A stretch of 29,882 nt of DNA from CAYXEN01 sp964464035 (GTDB taxonomy: Bacteria; Krumholzibacteriota; Krumholzibacteriia; WVZY01). The stretch covers positions 1 through 29,882 of the forward strand of contig CAYXEN010000028.1 of the NCBI GenBank assembly GCA_964464035.1, given 5' to 3'. Positions within the stretch are counted from its first letter, which is position 1, and each line of letters starts with the position of its first letter. The position numbers and the translations under genes are program-made. Below, in pieces: positions 15,948-24,911 of the stretch. Under the pieces are notes generated by a model. That model saw only the letters and a list, made by a program, of their open reading frames with translations, did no database searches and was not told the origin of the DNA.

Positions 15948-17198
15948 TCAGGAATCGGGGCCAAGGCTCACGATAGAGACTTTGCCGGGATCGAGCGTTT
16001 CTTCGGCGACGGCGACGAGATCGTCCCTGGTCACCGCCTTGATCCTGGAGAGGATCTCGCGCTCGGGAACCTGCCTGCCGAAGTGGATCTCGTTTCGAGC
16101 CATCCGTATCATCTTCGACGACGAGGTCTCGAGCCCGAGCAGTATCCTTCCCCGCAGATACTCCTTGATCTCTTCGAGCTCGCTCTTGCCGAGTTCACCC
16201 CGGATGATCTTGGCGAATTCGCTCATCACCGATTCCAGCGCCTGTTTCTTCTTGCCGGGGCGCAGTGACATGTAGACGCCGAAAAGGCCGGTGTCGCTGC
16301 CTTGCTCGGTGAAAGTGTAGACGCTGTACGCAAGCCCCTGCTCCTCCCTGATCTTCTGGAAGAGCCTTGAACTCATGCCCCCGCCGAGAAGCGTGGAAAG
16401 AACGATGAGAGGAAATCTCCTCTCGTCGGTGACGGCGTATCCCCTGCCGCCCATGCAGACGTACACCTGGTGGATGGGGCGGCGGTGGTGCTTGCGCCTC
16501 GCCGCACCACGAGGTCGCTCTCTTCGTCTCTTCGCGGGTCCGCCCCGCTTGAAACGGAAATGCTTCTCGCAAGCCCCGGCCAGTTTGCCCGGCGGCACGT
16601 TTCCGTATGCGGCTATCACGAACGCGCGGGACTTGAAGGACTCCCCGGCGAAGCGAAGGATGCGCTTTCGGGAGAATGCCGATACGGTGGATCGCTTGCC
16701 CAGGATCGGGCGGCCCAGCGGGTGACCTGCGAGCACCGTCGAGGAGAAGAGTTCGTGGATATAGTCATCGGGGGAGTCGACCGCGTCCCTTATCTCGTCG
16801 AGAACGACTTTCTTCTCGAGGGCGATCTGGTCTGGAGAAAATACTGAACCGGTGAACATGTCGCCCATGACCTCGAGAGCGAGCTCCCAGTGGTTCTCCA
16901 TGAGCTGGACGTATACGCACATCTCCTCCTTGGTCGTGAAGGCGTCTATGGAGCCGCCCACCTTTTCCACGGCCTGCGAGATCTCGAAGGCAGTCCTCCG
17001 TTCCGTGCCCTTGAAGAGCATGTGCTCGAGGAAATGGCACATTCCCTCCTCGCCCGGCCGCTCGTCGCGGGAACCTTTCCTGAGCCAGACGCCGATGCAG
17101 AGCGCCCGGCCCGAGGTGTTCCTCTGTTGGAGGAGGGTCACCCCGTTGTCGAGCACTCTTTTCCTTACTCTGGAAGAGGAGAAACCACTGGTGGGCAT
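15948..17198 (-). CDS. M16 family zinc peptidase (processing-peptidase-like)
   Basis: Zinc metallopeptidase related to mitochondrial processing peptidase beta subunit and to the pnp-linked peptidase of Bacillus (MlpA/YmxG type). The inverted zinc motif HFLEH gives H55, E58 (catalytic) and H59, with the third ligand E135 exactly 76 residues after H59, as expected for an active subunit. The 416 residues make two homologous halves; the second contains the LGGGMSSRLFQKIREEQGLAY motif. An unusual arginine-rich stretch (~217-240) links the halves. Its start is 21 bases after the pnp stop, so it is probably the last gene of the rpsO-pnp operon. Substrates are unknown; peptide clean-up is a common assumption. 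Confidence 0.93.
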   Translation of the reverse strand: MPTSGFSSSRVRKRVLDNGVTLLQQRNTSGRALCIGVWLRKGSRDERPGEEGMCHFLEHMLFKGTERRTAFEISQAVEKVGGSIDAFTTKEEMCVYVQLMENHWELALEVMGDMFTGSVFSPDQIALEKKVVLDEIRDAVDSPDDYIHELFSSTVLAGHPLGRPILGKRSTVSAFSRKRILRFAGESFKSRAFVIAAYGNVPPGKLAGACEKHFRFKRGGPAKRRRERPRGAARRKHHRRPIHQVYVCMGGRGYAVTDERRFPLIVLSTLLGGGMSSRLFQKIREEQGLAYSVYTFTEQGSDTGLFGVYMSLRPGKKKQALESVMSEFAKIIRGELGKSELEEIKEYLRGRILLGLETSSSKMIRMARNEIHFGRQVPEREILSRIKAVTRDDLVAVAEETLDPGKVSIVSLGPDS

Positions 17199-17219
17199 CT
17201 TGGCGCTCTATCCCCCGCC

Positions 17220-19304
17220 CTATCTCTTGGCGGGCGCGTCGACGGCCTTCTTGCTCAGGCGGATCTTGCCGTCGCCGTTTATCCCTATGACCTTCACCTT
17301 GACCACGTCGCCGACTTTCAGCACGTCTTCGACGCTCTGGATGCGATGAGGCGCGATCTCGGATATGTGAAGAAGCCCGTCCTTGCCGGGAAGGATCTCG
17401 ACGAAAGCCCCGAAGTTCAGAATGCTCTTCACGACGCCCTCGTAGATCTGCCCCATCTCGGGCTCGGCGGTGATCTCTTTTATGCGCTTCAGGGCCGCGT
17501 CGCTCGAAGCCTTGTTGACGGCGGCTATCTTCACGGTGCCGTCGTCCTCGACTTCGATCGTGGCGCCGGACTCGTCCTGAATGCTCCTGATCACCTTGCC
17601 GCCCGGGCCGATGATCTCGCGGATTTTGTCCACGGGGATCTTTATCATCGTGATCTTGGGCGCGAACACGGAGATCTCTTCGCGCGGCTTGGAGATCGCC
17701 CGGTCCATGGCGGCGAGAATGTGCTCTCTGCCTTCCTTGGCTTGCTGGAGGGCGCGGCGGAGAATGTCCTCGCTTATCCCCGCGACCTTCACGTCCATCT
17801 GGAAAGCGGTGATGCCGCTCCGCGTCCCGGTGACCTTGAAGTCCATGTCGCCGAGATGATCCTCGATGCCGAGGATGTCGCTCAATATCCTGACGTTTCC
17901 GTTCTCCATCACCAGGCCCATGGCGATGCCGGCAACCGCCTTGGAGACAGGCACGCCGGCGTCCATGAGCGCGAGGCTTCCCGCGCAGACCGTGGCCATG
18001 GAGCTCGAACCGTTCGATTCGAGAATGTCGGAAACGACTCTTATCGTGTAAGGAAAGTCCTCCTCGCTGGGAATGAGAGGCTTTATCGCCCTCTCGGCCA
18101 GCGCCCCGTGCCCTATCTCGCGCCGGCCCGGTCCCCGGAAGGGTCCCACTTCACCCACGCTGTAGGGCGGGAAGTTGTAGTGAAGCATGTAACGCTTCCA
18201 GCTCTCTCCCTCTATCGTGTCGAGCATTTGCTCGTCCTGTGCGGTTCCCAGGGTCGCGGCGACGAGGCTCTGGGTCTCACCCCGCGTGAAAAGGGCCGAG
18301 CCGTGCGTGCGGGGCAGAACCCCCACCTCGCACGTGATCGGGCGTATGTCCTTCTCGCCTCTGCCGTCCACCCGCACGCCGTCTTCGATTATCATGCGGC
18401 GCATTTCCTTCTTCTCGAGATCATGGAGAACCTTGCTTACGTAGCCCTCCTTCTCTGGGAACTCCTCCTTGAACTCTTCCTGAGCCTCTTTGTAGAGGGC
18501 TTCGAAGAAGCGCTCCCTCTCCAGCTTGGGCGCTATCTTGAGTCCTTCCTTGATCCTCCCCAGGTACTTCTCCTTTATCCTGGCGTCCAGGTCTTCGAAG
18601 ACCTCGGGTTTTTCTATCGTTCTCTTCTGCTTGGCGCCGACCTTGGCGACGAGTTCACGCTGCAGGGCGTTCAGCTTCTTCACGTGCTCGTGTCCGAAGC
18701 TTATCGCCCGCACCATGTCTTCTTCCGAGACCTCCTTCGCCCCGCCTTCGACCATGAGCACGGCTTTGTCGGAGCCGGCCACCACGATGTCTATGTCGCT
18801 CTTCTCGATGTCTTCGAGCTTGGGATTGACGATGAGTTCGCCGTCCAGGCGTCCCACGCGCACCCCTGAGAGGATCTCGGGAAAGGGAATGTCGGAGAGG
18901 GCCAGAGCGGCCGACGCGCCGGTTACGCTCATCACGTCGGGCTGGTTCGCCCCGTCGTAACTCAGGACCTGGGCCACGATCTGGATCTCATACTTGAAAT
19001 TCTCGTCGAAAAGAGGCCTGAGAGGTCTGTCGATCAATCTCGCGTTCAGGGTCTCCTTCTCCCCGGGACGGCCCTCGCGTTTGAAGAACCCGCCGGGGAT
19101 CCTGCCAGCCGCGTAGAGTTTTTCTCTGTACTCGACGAAGAGAGGGAGGAAATCCCTGTCGGTAGGCTGCCGCGAAGCGACCGCCGTGACCAGGACCACG
19201 GTCCCGCCCAGGCTCACGAGGACGGAGCCGTCGGCCTGTTTGGCCATTCGTCCCGTTTCGATCGTTATCTTTTCACCATTGATTGTACCGGATACTTGTT
19301 CCAT
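17220..19304 (-). CDS. pnp: Polyribonucleotide nucleotidyltransferase (PNPase)
   Basis: 3'-to-5' phosphorolytic exoribonuclease and RNA degradosome core enzyme. Two RNase PH domains are present (about 10-215 and 315-540, the second with 'PPYSVGEVGPFRGPGRREIGHG'). They are separated by a helical linker and followed by a KH domain (IIGPGGKVIRSIQDESGA, ~565) and an S1 domain to the end. The length is 694 residues, normal for the family. The ATG at 19304 is preferred over the GTG at 19313 because AGGTGA sits 5 bases ahead of it. It follows rpsO after 121 bases; this spacer holds a short hairpin (near 19365-19381) of the kind RNase III processes in the E. coli rpsO-pnp transcript. Auto-regulation by that route is inferred from family knowledge. 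Confidence 0.97.
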   Translation of the reverse strand: MEQVSGTINGEKITIETGRMAKQADGSVLVSLGGTVVLVTAVASRQPTDRDFLPLFVEYREKLYAAGRIPGGFFKREGRPGEKETLNARLIDRPLRPLFDENFKYEIQIVAQVLSYDGANQPDVMSVTGASAALALSDIPFPEILSGVRVGRLDGELIVNPKLEDIEKSDIDIVVAGSDKAVLMVEGGAKEVSEEDMVRAISFGHEHVKKLNALQRELVAKVGAKQKRTIEKPEVFEDLDARIKEKYLGRIKEGLKIAPKLERERFFEALYKEAQEEFKEEFPEKEGYVSKVLHDLEKKEMRRMIIEDGVRVDGRGEKDIRPITCEVGVLPRTHGSALFTRGETQSLVAATLGTAQDEQMLDTIEGESWKRYMLHYNFPPYSVGEVGPFRGPGRREIGHGALAERAIKPLIPSEEDFPYTIRVVSDILESNGSSSMATVCAGSLALMDAGVPVSKAVAGIAMGLVMENGNVRILSDILGIEDHLGDMDFKVTGTRSGITAFQMDVKVAGISEDILRRALQQAKEGREHILAAMDRAISKPREEISVFAPKITMIKIPVDKIREIIGPGGKVIRSIQDESGATIEVEDDGTVKIAAVNKASSDAALKRIKEITAEPEMGQIYEGVVKSILNFGAFVEILPGKDGLLHISEIAPHRIQSVEDVLKVGDVVKVKVIGINGDGKIRLSKKAVDAPAKR

Positions 19305-19425
19305 GAATATCACCTAATGTTAAAGTGTTCCAAAACCGAATCCTGCCGCCTTGTACCGGGTCATCCGTTCTTCGCGTGAAGGAATCACAGTCGTAAGAGG
19401 CATTCGAAGCGGACCGCTCTGCGAT

Positions 19426-19695
19426 CTACTTACGGAGATTCAATTCCTTGAGCAACGCACGGTAATTCTCGATCTTCTTGTTCTTAAGATAATCGAGCAA
19501 TTTTCTCCTGCGCCCGACCAGTTTCAATAATCCCCTGCGGGAAGCGTGATCAGTCTTGTGTGTCTGAAAATGCTCGGTGAGCATCCTGATTCGCTCCGTG
19601 AGAAGGGCTATTTGAACCTCTGGGGAGCCGGAGTCGTTGTCGTGCAGTTTGAATTTGTCTATTATTCTGCGTTTCTGCTCTTTCGATAACGCCAT
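19426..19695 (-). CDS. rpsO: 30S ribosomal protein S15
   Basis: Primary 16S rRNA-binding protein of the small-subunit platform. The 89-residue length is exact for the family. Typical features are KFKLHDNDSGSPEVQIA (loop contacting helix 22), the DHASRRGLLKLVGRRR RNA-binding segment, and the LLDYL...YRALLKELNLRK end. The ribosome site is the strongest in the window: a full 10-base match to the anti-Shine-Dalgarno (19703-19712), 7 bases before the ATG. The 182-base gap upstream, which is AT-rich, fits a promoter and a leader where S15 could repress its own translation, as known in other bacteria. It sits between ribF and pnp, the common order. Confidence 0.97.
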   Translation of the reverse strand: MALSKEQKRRIIDKFKLHDNDSGSPEVQIALLTERIRMLTEHFQTHKTDHASRRGLLKLVGRRRKLLDYLKNKKIENYRALLKELNLRK

Positions 19696-19702
19696 CGTCT
19701 GA

Positions 19703-19712
19703 TCACCTCCTT
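19703..19712 (-). promoter_or_regulatory. Full-length Shine-Dalgarno of rpsO
   Basis: AAGGAGGTGA on the minus strand is complementary to all ten bases of the usual 16S 3' end, 7 bases before the ATG at 19695. It fixes the rpsO start and shows that this organism keeps a canonical anti-Shine-Dalgarno. Confidence 0.9.
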
Positions 19713-19831
19713 CAAGCGAGTCTGCGACACGATGGCTGCAGCCTGAGCCTTCCGTGGGGTAAAGCGCAAGCCGCTTCGAAAAAAAGATGCAACTCCTGAT
19801 TTATGCTTTCGAAACGTCTCCGAGATATTGA

Positions 19832-19860
19832 AATTAGCACAATAAAACTCTTTTTGTAAA
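19832..19860 (-). promoter_or_regulatory. Promoter candidate upstream of rpsO
   Basis: In the AT-rich part of the ribF-rpsO gap the minus strand has TTTACA (19855-19860) and CTAATT (19832-19837) 17 bases apart. The -35 is good, the -10 weak. It would give a leader of about 130 bases before rpsO. Confidence 0.35.
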
Positions 19861-19877
19861 GCAATATTTGTGCGCAA

Positions 19878-20840
19878 TCAACCCAAATATCCGGTTTTTT
19901 TCGCCAGGAGCTCTCTGGCCCGGTCACGGTCGATTCGCAATTGGGACGCCAGAGCCTCGGGATCGGTGAATTTCTTCTCCGCCCGCATGTAGGAGTGGCA
20001 ATACACCGTCATCTCCCGCTCGTATATTTCCCCGTCGAAGTCGAAAAGGTGCACTTCGATCTCCCTGGTCCCGGCTTCCAGTCGTTTCATCGTCGGCGAG
20101 GACCCGACGTTCATCATGCCCCCGTACGACTCAGCGCCCATCTTGGCGGTCACTGCGTACACACCGCGTGAAGGCCAAAGCTTGTAGGGATCTTCCACGG
20201 CGAGGTTGGCGGTGGGAAACCCCAGGCTATGCCCTTTGCCGTGCCCTCTCACGACCTTGCCCTTGATGGGGTAGGGGTGCCCGAGCAGTTCCAGGGCGTC
20301 CTCGAGATCGCCTCCCATGATCTCGTTCCTGATCTGCGTACTGGATATCACCACCCCTCCCCGCTTCACCGGCCCGACCACCGTCAGGCCGAATCCAGCC
20401 CTCGAGGCTTCCTCGCCGAGCCTGGCGGGACTCCCCCCGCGGTCCCTCCCCAGGTGAAAATCGTAGCCGATGACGAGATGGCGCATCCCCAGCGACCCAA
20501 GAAGATGGATCTTTATGAAATCCCGGTAATCCATCTCGGCGATCTTTGCCGTGAACGGGATCACGCAGATCACGTCCAGGGGGAAGGCGGACAGGAGTTC
20601 TATCCTCTCGTCCGTGGTCGAGAGGATGGGCGGTGCGATCTTGGAATGAGTGACCGTCAGGGGATGCGGATAGAAAGTCATCAGAACGGACGTTTCGATG
20701 GAATCGCTCTTCGCACGATCCACCAGGCTCTCTATGATCTTGCGATGCCCTAGATGCACGCCGTCGAACACGCCGATGGTGACAACTGATCGATTTATCC
20801 CCAGCCTGCCCAGATCTTCAAGCGATCTCGTTATTCTCAT
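19878..20840 (-). CDS. ribF: Bifunctional riboflavin kinase / FAD synthetase
   Basis: Converts riboflavin to FMN and then to FAD. The N-terminal FMN adenylyltransferase domain has GVFDGVHLGH at 23-32 and a later SSTQIR motif, the family equivalent of the nucleotidyltransferase signature. The C-terminal flavokinase domain has the G-x-G-x-GF-PTANL motif (KGHSLGFPTANL) and 'RGVYAV'. 320 residues is standard. The ATG at 20840 is taken (GGAG 10 bases upstream). An in-frame GTG at 20846 would overlap the truB stop codon as GTGA, so translational coupling with truB is likely either way. Its place between truB and rpsO is conserved in many bacteria. Confidence 0.95.
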   Translation of the reverse strand: MRITRSLEDLGRLGINRSVVTIGVFDGVHLGHRKIIESLVDRAKSDSIETSVLMTFYPHPLTVTHSKIAPPILSTTDERIELLSAFPLDVICVIPFTAKIAEMDYRDFIKIHLLGSLGMRHLVIGYDFHLGRDRGGSPARLGEEASRAGFGLTVVGPVKRGGVVISSTQIRNEIMGGDLEDALELLGHPYPIKGKVVRGHGKGHSLGFPTANLAVEDPYKLWPSRGVYAVTAKMGAESYGGMMNVGSSPTMKRLEAGTREIEVHLFDFDGEIYEREMTVYCHSYMRAEKKFTDPEALASQLRIDRDRARELLAKKTGYLG

Positions 20841-20842
20841 GC

Positions 20843-21760
20843 TCACGCCGCTCCGTCCAATGCAAACAACCTGTATCCCCGAAACAGGGCTTCCCCTTCG
20901 TCCGTATCGCCCACGGCGATCAGATTGCCTCGCCCATCGAGAATCCTGGCCGTCTTGTTCTCGCCGAGTTCCCCGATCTCCTCGACGACGTCGGCTCTCC
21001 CCGGGCGTATCCCGTGACGCAGGGCTTCGGCCGCTTCATCGGTAACGATCACGGCGGGCAGAAAATCCAGCGCCTCGGCCAATTCCATGCCTTCCAGATC
21101 CTCGATCTCCCCCGCAAAGATCTTCTCCGCGGGATAGGCCGCCTCGAGATCGAATTTTCCCACGCTGGTGCGCACCAGCTTCGTGACGTGAGAAGGCAGG
21201 CCCAACTTCGCTCCGATATCCGCGGCGAGAGCCCGAACGTAAGTGCCACGCGAGCACACGACCCTGACGGCGAGCGAGGGAAGTTCGCAGTCCAGGACTT
21301 CGATCTCGTGGATACGAATGGTCCGCTTGGCCGCCTCGGCCTCTTCGCCGGACCGCGCGAGTTCGTAGAGGCGTTTGCCGTTGAGTTTCACCGCCGAGTA
21401 CATCGGCGGCTTCTGCTCCTGCTCGCCAAGGAAACTTTTCACGACTGACTCGATATCCTCCCTGCCCATTTCCGGCACTTCGACTTCGCTCACGATCTCG
21501 CCTTCACAGTCAAGAGTCGTCGTGCCCACGCCCAAGAGCATCTCGAACTCGTAGGTCTTGGGCAGATCCATGAAGTAGCTCGTGGCCCGCGTCGCCGTCC
21601 CCGTGCAGATCAAGAGCACCCCCTCGGCGAGAGGATCGAGGGTGCCGGCGTGGCCGGCCTTTTTCGTTCCGGCCGCCTCGCGCAACGCCTTCACCACCTC
21701 GAAAGAAGTGGGTCCGCGGTTCTTGTTCAGTATGAAGAGCTTGTTTGCAAAATTCCGCAT
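20843..21760 (-). CDS. truB: tRNA pseudouridine-55 synthase
   Basis: Makes pseudouridine 55 in the T-loop of nearly all tRNAs. The catalytic aspartate D42 lies in GHAGTLDPLAEGVL, and RGTYVRALAADIG marks the second conserved core motif. A C-terminal PUA-like region (about 230-305) completes the 305 residues. AGGCG lies a few bases before the ATG. The stop overlaps or abuts the start of ribF. A 92-base gap separates it from rbfA; the DHH phosphoesterase gene often found here in other phyla is absent. Confidence 0.96.
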   Translation of the reverse strand: MRNFANKLFILNKNRGPTSFEVVKALREAAGTKKAGHAGTLDPLAEGVLLICTGTATRATSYFMDLPKTYEFEMLLGVGTTTLDCEGEIVSEVEVPEMGREDIESVVKSFLGEQEQKPPMYSAVKLNGKRLYELARSGEEAEAAKRTIRIHEIEVLDCELPSLAVRVVCSRGTYVRALAADIGAKLGLPSHVTKLVRTSVGKFDLEAAYPAEKIFAGEIEDLEGMELAEALDFLPAVIVTDEAAEALRHGIRPGRADVVEEIGELGENKTARILDGRGNLIAVGDTDEGEALFRGYRLFALDGAA

Positions 21761-21852
21761 GTACGCCTGACGCCGAGGCCCGATCGGGCAACGCCCGCCG
21801 GGGGCTCCTTTGCTAGGTGGGACCGGGTGAAAACATATCGTCGGGATTCTCC

Positions 21853-22215
21853 CTACGATGACTCATTCTTCTTTTTTTCAATCTCGTCCAGAGCGGCTTC
21901 GATGGCGAGGGCCTTGTCCAGGGAATCGTCATAGATGAACCTGAGCTCAGGCGCATGTCTCAATCTCAACTCCTTGCCGATCGTCTTGCGCAAGAACGCC
22001 TGCGCGCTCTTCAGGCCCTGCAAAGTGGCCAGCTTGTCCTCCGGGCTCCCCATGACCGAATAGAAGACCTTTGCGCTGGTCATGTCAGGAGCGGTTCTCA
22101 CCGCGGTTATCGTGATGAAACCTATGCGCGGATCCTTGATCCTCCTGAAGATCAACTCGCTCAAGAGCTCCTTGATCGCATCGTTCAAGCGTTCTATGCG
22201 GTATGATTTCGCCAT
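21853..22215 (-). CDS. rbfA: 30S ribosome-binding factor A
   Basis: Late 30S assembly factor that binds near the 16S 5' end and helps helix 1 mature; needed in the cold in model bacteria. The 120 residues show the KH-like fold signature: YRIERLNDAIKELLSELI at the start, 'DPRIGFITITAVRTAPDMTSAKVFYSV' and 'LRHAPELRFIYDDSLDKALAIE' at the end. It follows ylxP by 10 bases, in the order infB-ylxP-rbfA-truB. Confidence 0.96.
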   Translation of the reverse strand: MAKSYRIERLNDAIKELLSELIFRRIKDPRIGFITITAVRTAPDMTSAKVFYSVMGSPEDKLATLQGLKSAQAFLRKTIGKELRLRHAPELRFIYDDSLDKALAIEAALDEIEKKKNESS

Positions 22216-22225
22216 GATCTCGGGT

Positions 22226-22507
22226 TCAGCGGATTTCCTCGAGGCAATCCAGGACTTCCGATCGGTGGTCTCTTTCTATCAATTCGAGCGCTTTGCTGCA
22301 CCCGGCGTCGACGACTTTCCGGTCGGGGCCCACGGTCACCAGCGCCAGGCGGCTCCTCTGCCACTTGTCCTGGAAGCCAACCTCCGAAACGGCGACGTTG
22401 AAACGCCTGCGGAGCTTGGCTTTCAAGCTCGAGAGAACGAATCTTTTCTCTTTCAAGGAAGAACAACCAGGCAAGAACAGGTCTATGGTCAGGAGCTTGA
22501 CGATCAT
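22226..22507 (-). CDS. ylxP: YlxP / DUF503 family protein
   Basis: Small 93-residue protein of the DUF503 family. The diagnostic pattern is complete: 'LFLPGCSSLKEKRFVLSSLKAKLRRRFNVAVSEVG' then 'QDKWQRSRLALVTVG'. The family is nearly always found between infB and rbfA, as here (24 bases after infB, 10 before rbfA). A part in ribosome assembly or translation is assumed from this position, but no biochemical role is established. Confidence 0.93.
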   Translation of the reverse strand: MIVKLLTIDLFLPGCSSLKEKRFVLSSLKAKLRRRFNVAVSEVGFQDKWQRSRLALVTVGPDRKVVDAGCSKALELIERDHRSEVLDCLEEIR

Positions 22508-22531
22508 TGTGCCGGCCCGCCACTGTAATAT

Positions 22532-24856
22532 CTACAGCATTATCTTGGATTTCTGCTCCACGATGAAAGTCTCTATCACGTCTCCTTCTCTTATGTCGTT
22601 GAAACCCACCCCTATACCGCATTCGAAGTCTTTTTGCACGTCCTTCACGTCATCCTTGAAGCGCTTGAGCGAAGTGATCTTTCCCTCGAAGACGACCTCC
22701 CCGTCCCTGATGACCCGGGCCCGGGCGTTGCGGGTGATGGATCCTTCCAGCACCATCGAGCCTGCTATCACGCCCGTCTTCGTGATCTTGAATACCTTGC
22801 GCACCTCGGCCCGTCCGAGCACCTTTTCCACCATCTCGGGCTCGAGCAGACCCAGCATCGAATCCTTCATCTCTTCGATGCACTCGTAGATGACCTTGTA
22901 GTTGCGCATCTCGACGTGCTCCCGCTCCGCGAGTTGCTCCGCCTTGGGGGAAGCCTTGACGTTGAACCCTATGATGATCGCATTGGAACTCGCCGCGAGC
23001 AGGACGTCGGATTCGGTTATGAAGCCCACGCCGGAATGGATCAGGTTGACACTCACCTCGTCCGTGGACAGGTTGAGCAGGCTGTCGGACAAGGCCTCGG
23101 CGGAACCGTTGGTATCCGCCTTGACTATCAGGTTCAATTCCTTGAGCTCACCCTTCTGGATCTGCGAATACAGTTCCTCGAGGGTTAGTTTCTTGGCGGT
23201 CACAACTCCTCTCGACTTCTGGACTTCTTTTCTTCTCATGCTTATATCCCGAGCCTCCCTTTCGTCCCCGACCACGGCGAACTCGTCTCCCGCCGCGGGC
23301 AACCCGTTGCATCCCAGGACCAGCGCGGGCACCGAAGGCCCCGCGTCCCTGATCACCTTGCCCTGATGATCCAGGAGCGCTCTCACCTTGCCGTACTCGC
23401 TCCCCACGATGAAGGCGTCTCCGCGCTCGAGTTTTCCACGCTTCACGAGGACGGTGCAGAGTATCCCCCTTCCCTCCTCTTTCTTCACTTCTATCACTAC
23501 ACCGCGCGCCGGGCCCTCGTCGACGCTTTTGAGCTCCATCAACTCCGCCTGGAGATTGATCATCTCGAGCAGTTTGTCGATTCCCTCCCCGGTCTTCGCC
23601 GAAACCGGCTGGCAAAGCACGTCGCCGCCGTAGTCCTCCACCACCACGCCGCGGTCGGCCAGCTGTTGTTTCACGTTGTCCGGCATGGCGGAGGGAAGGT
23701 CCATCTTGTTTATGGCCACGACTATCGGCACCTTCGCCGCCTTGGCGTGGCTTATCGCCTCGATCGTCTGCGGCATGACTCCGTCGTCGGCCGCAACCAC
23801 GAGCACGACGATGTCGGTCACTCCGGCGCCGCGCGCGCGCATCGAAGTGAACGCTTCGTGGCCGGGAGTATCTATGAACGTGATCTTTCCGTTCGAAGTG
23901 TCCACCTCGTAGGCCCCGATGTGCTGGGTTATGCCGCCGGCTTCGCCGCGAACCACGTTCGTCTTGCGTATGTAATCGAGGATCGAAGTCTTGCCGTGGT
24001 CGACGTGCCCCATGACGGTGACGACCGGGGCCCGCGGCTTCAACTTGGAGGGATCGACCGGCTCTTCTTCCTCCAGTATGAGCTCGCCGTACTTCGACTC
24101 GAATTCCACGCTCTTCCCGAACTCGTCGGCAAGAAGCTCGATCATATCCTTCTCGAGTTTCTGGTTGACATTGACGGCGCTTCCGAGGTCCAGGCACTTC
24201 TTGATTATTTCATCGGGTTCCACCTCGAAGACGGCCGCGAGTTGCTTGGTCGTCATGTGTTCCATCACCCGCAGGGGTTTCTCCGTCAGGGGCTTTGCAA
24301 CCTTCGGCTTCTCCTTGCGGCGCTTTGTCTTGCGGGTGGCTTCGAGCTTCGCCAACGTCCTGCGCACGCTCTCCCGGACCGCTTTCTGCTGCAGTTCCTG
24401 CGAAGTGGGCTTGACCTTGGCGGGCTTCCTTTCGCCCTTTGCGGGTCTCTTGAAATGCCTCCCCGCGGGCCTGGAAACGTGCTTGCCGGTTCTGCCCGCC
24501 GCCGGTGATTTACGACCCCCGGTCTCTTTCCCGGGCGCCTCGCTCTTCTTCTTGGCAGTCGAGACCTTGGTTTTCGCCGCCTTGACTCTGCCCGTTCCGG
24601 TCTTTACCGCCTTGGCCGCCGCCTTGGGGGCTGCTTTCGCCTTGGCCTTGGCCTTGGCCGGCGCCGCTTTGCTCTTCCCAGCGGCCGCCTTGGCTTTCCC
24701 GGCCGTTTTCTTCCCGAAATCCCTCTCGGCGAGCGCCACCATCTCGTCCGTGGCGCTGCTCATGTGGCTCTTGACGGCGATACCGGCGGCTTTGAAGCGT
24801 TGCACCAATTCGTCGCTCTTGATACCAAGTTTCTTTGCAAGCTCGTAGATTCTCAT
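22532..24856 (-). CDS. infB: Translation initiation factor IF-2
   Basis: GTPase that brings fMet-tRNA to the 30S subunit and promotes subunit joining. The N-terminal IF2_N module (1-48) is followed by a long lysine/alanine-rich linker (50-190, with runs such as AKAKAKAKAAPKAAAKA), then a second IF2_N-like module (197-250). The GTPase domain has G1 GHVDHGKT (283-290), G3 DTPGH (329-333), G4 NKMD (383-386) and G5 SAK (419-421). Domains II-IV run to residue 774. The start is the ATG at 24856, 55 bases after the nusA stop. The ylxR and L7Ae-type genes that often lie between nusA and infB are missing. Confidence 0.97.
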   Translation of the reverse strand: MRIYELAKKLGIKSDELVQRFKAAGIAVKSHMSSATDEMVALAERDFGKKTAGKAKAAAGKSKAAPAKAKAKAKAAPKAAAKAVKTGTGRVKAAKTKVSTAKKKSEAPGKETGGRKSPAAGRTGKHVSRPAGRHFKRPAKGERKPAKVKPTSQELQQKAVRESVRRTLAKLEATRKTKRRKEKPKVAKPLTEKPLRVMEHMTTKQLAAVFEVEPDEIIKKCLDLGSAVNVNQKLEKDMIELLADEFGKSVEFESKYGELILEEEEPVDPSKLKPRAPVVTVMGHVDHGKTSILDYIRKTNVVRGEAGGITQHIGAYEVDTSNGKITFIDTPGHEAFTSMRARGAGVTDIVVLVVAADDGVMPQTIEAISHAKAAKVPIVVAINKMDLPSAMPDNVKQQLADRGVVVEDYGGDVLCQPVSAKTGEGIDKLLEMINLQAELMELKSVDEGPARGVVIEVKKEEGRGILCTVLVKRGKLERGDAFIVGSEYGKVRALLDHQGKVIRDAGPSVPALVLGCNGLPAAGDEFAVVGDEREARDISMRRKEVQKSRGVVTAKKLTLEELYSQIQKGELKELNLIVKADTNGSAEALSDSLLNLSTDEVSVNLIHSGVGFITESDVLLAASSNAIIIGFNVKASPKAEQLAEREHVEMRNYKVIYECIEEMKDSMLGLLEPEMVEKVLGRAEVRKVFKITKTGVIAGSMVLEGSITRNARARVIRDGEVVFEGKITSLKRFKDDVKDVQKDFECGIGVGFNDIREGDVIETFIVEQKSKIML

Positions 24857-24911
24857 TTTTTCAACCAGCTTTCATCCCCGTGGCTTCCCGTTTCCAGATC
24901 GAACGCCCCAG

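Noticed and set aside
16890..18869. 659-codon plus-strand frame opposite pnp
   Set aside because: Antisense shadow of PNPase; no domain, no ribosome site, His/Leu/Asp composition typical of the reverse frame.
23366..24508. 380-codon plus-strand frame opposite infB
   Set aside because: Antisense of the IF-2 GTPase region without any recognisable feature.
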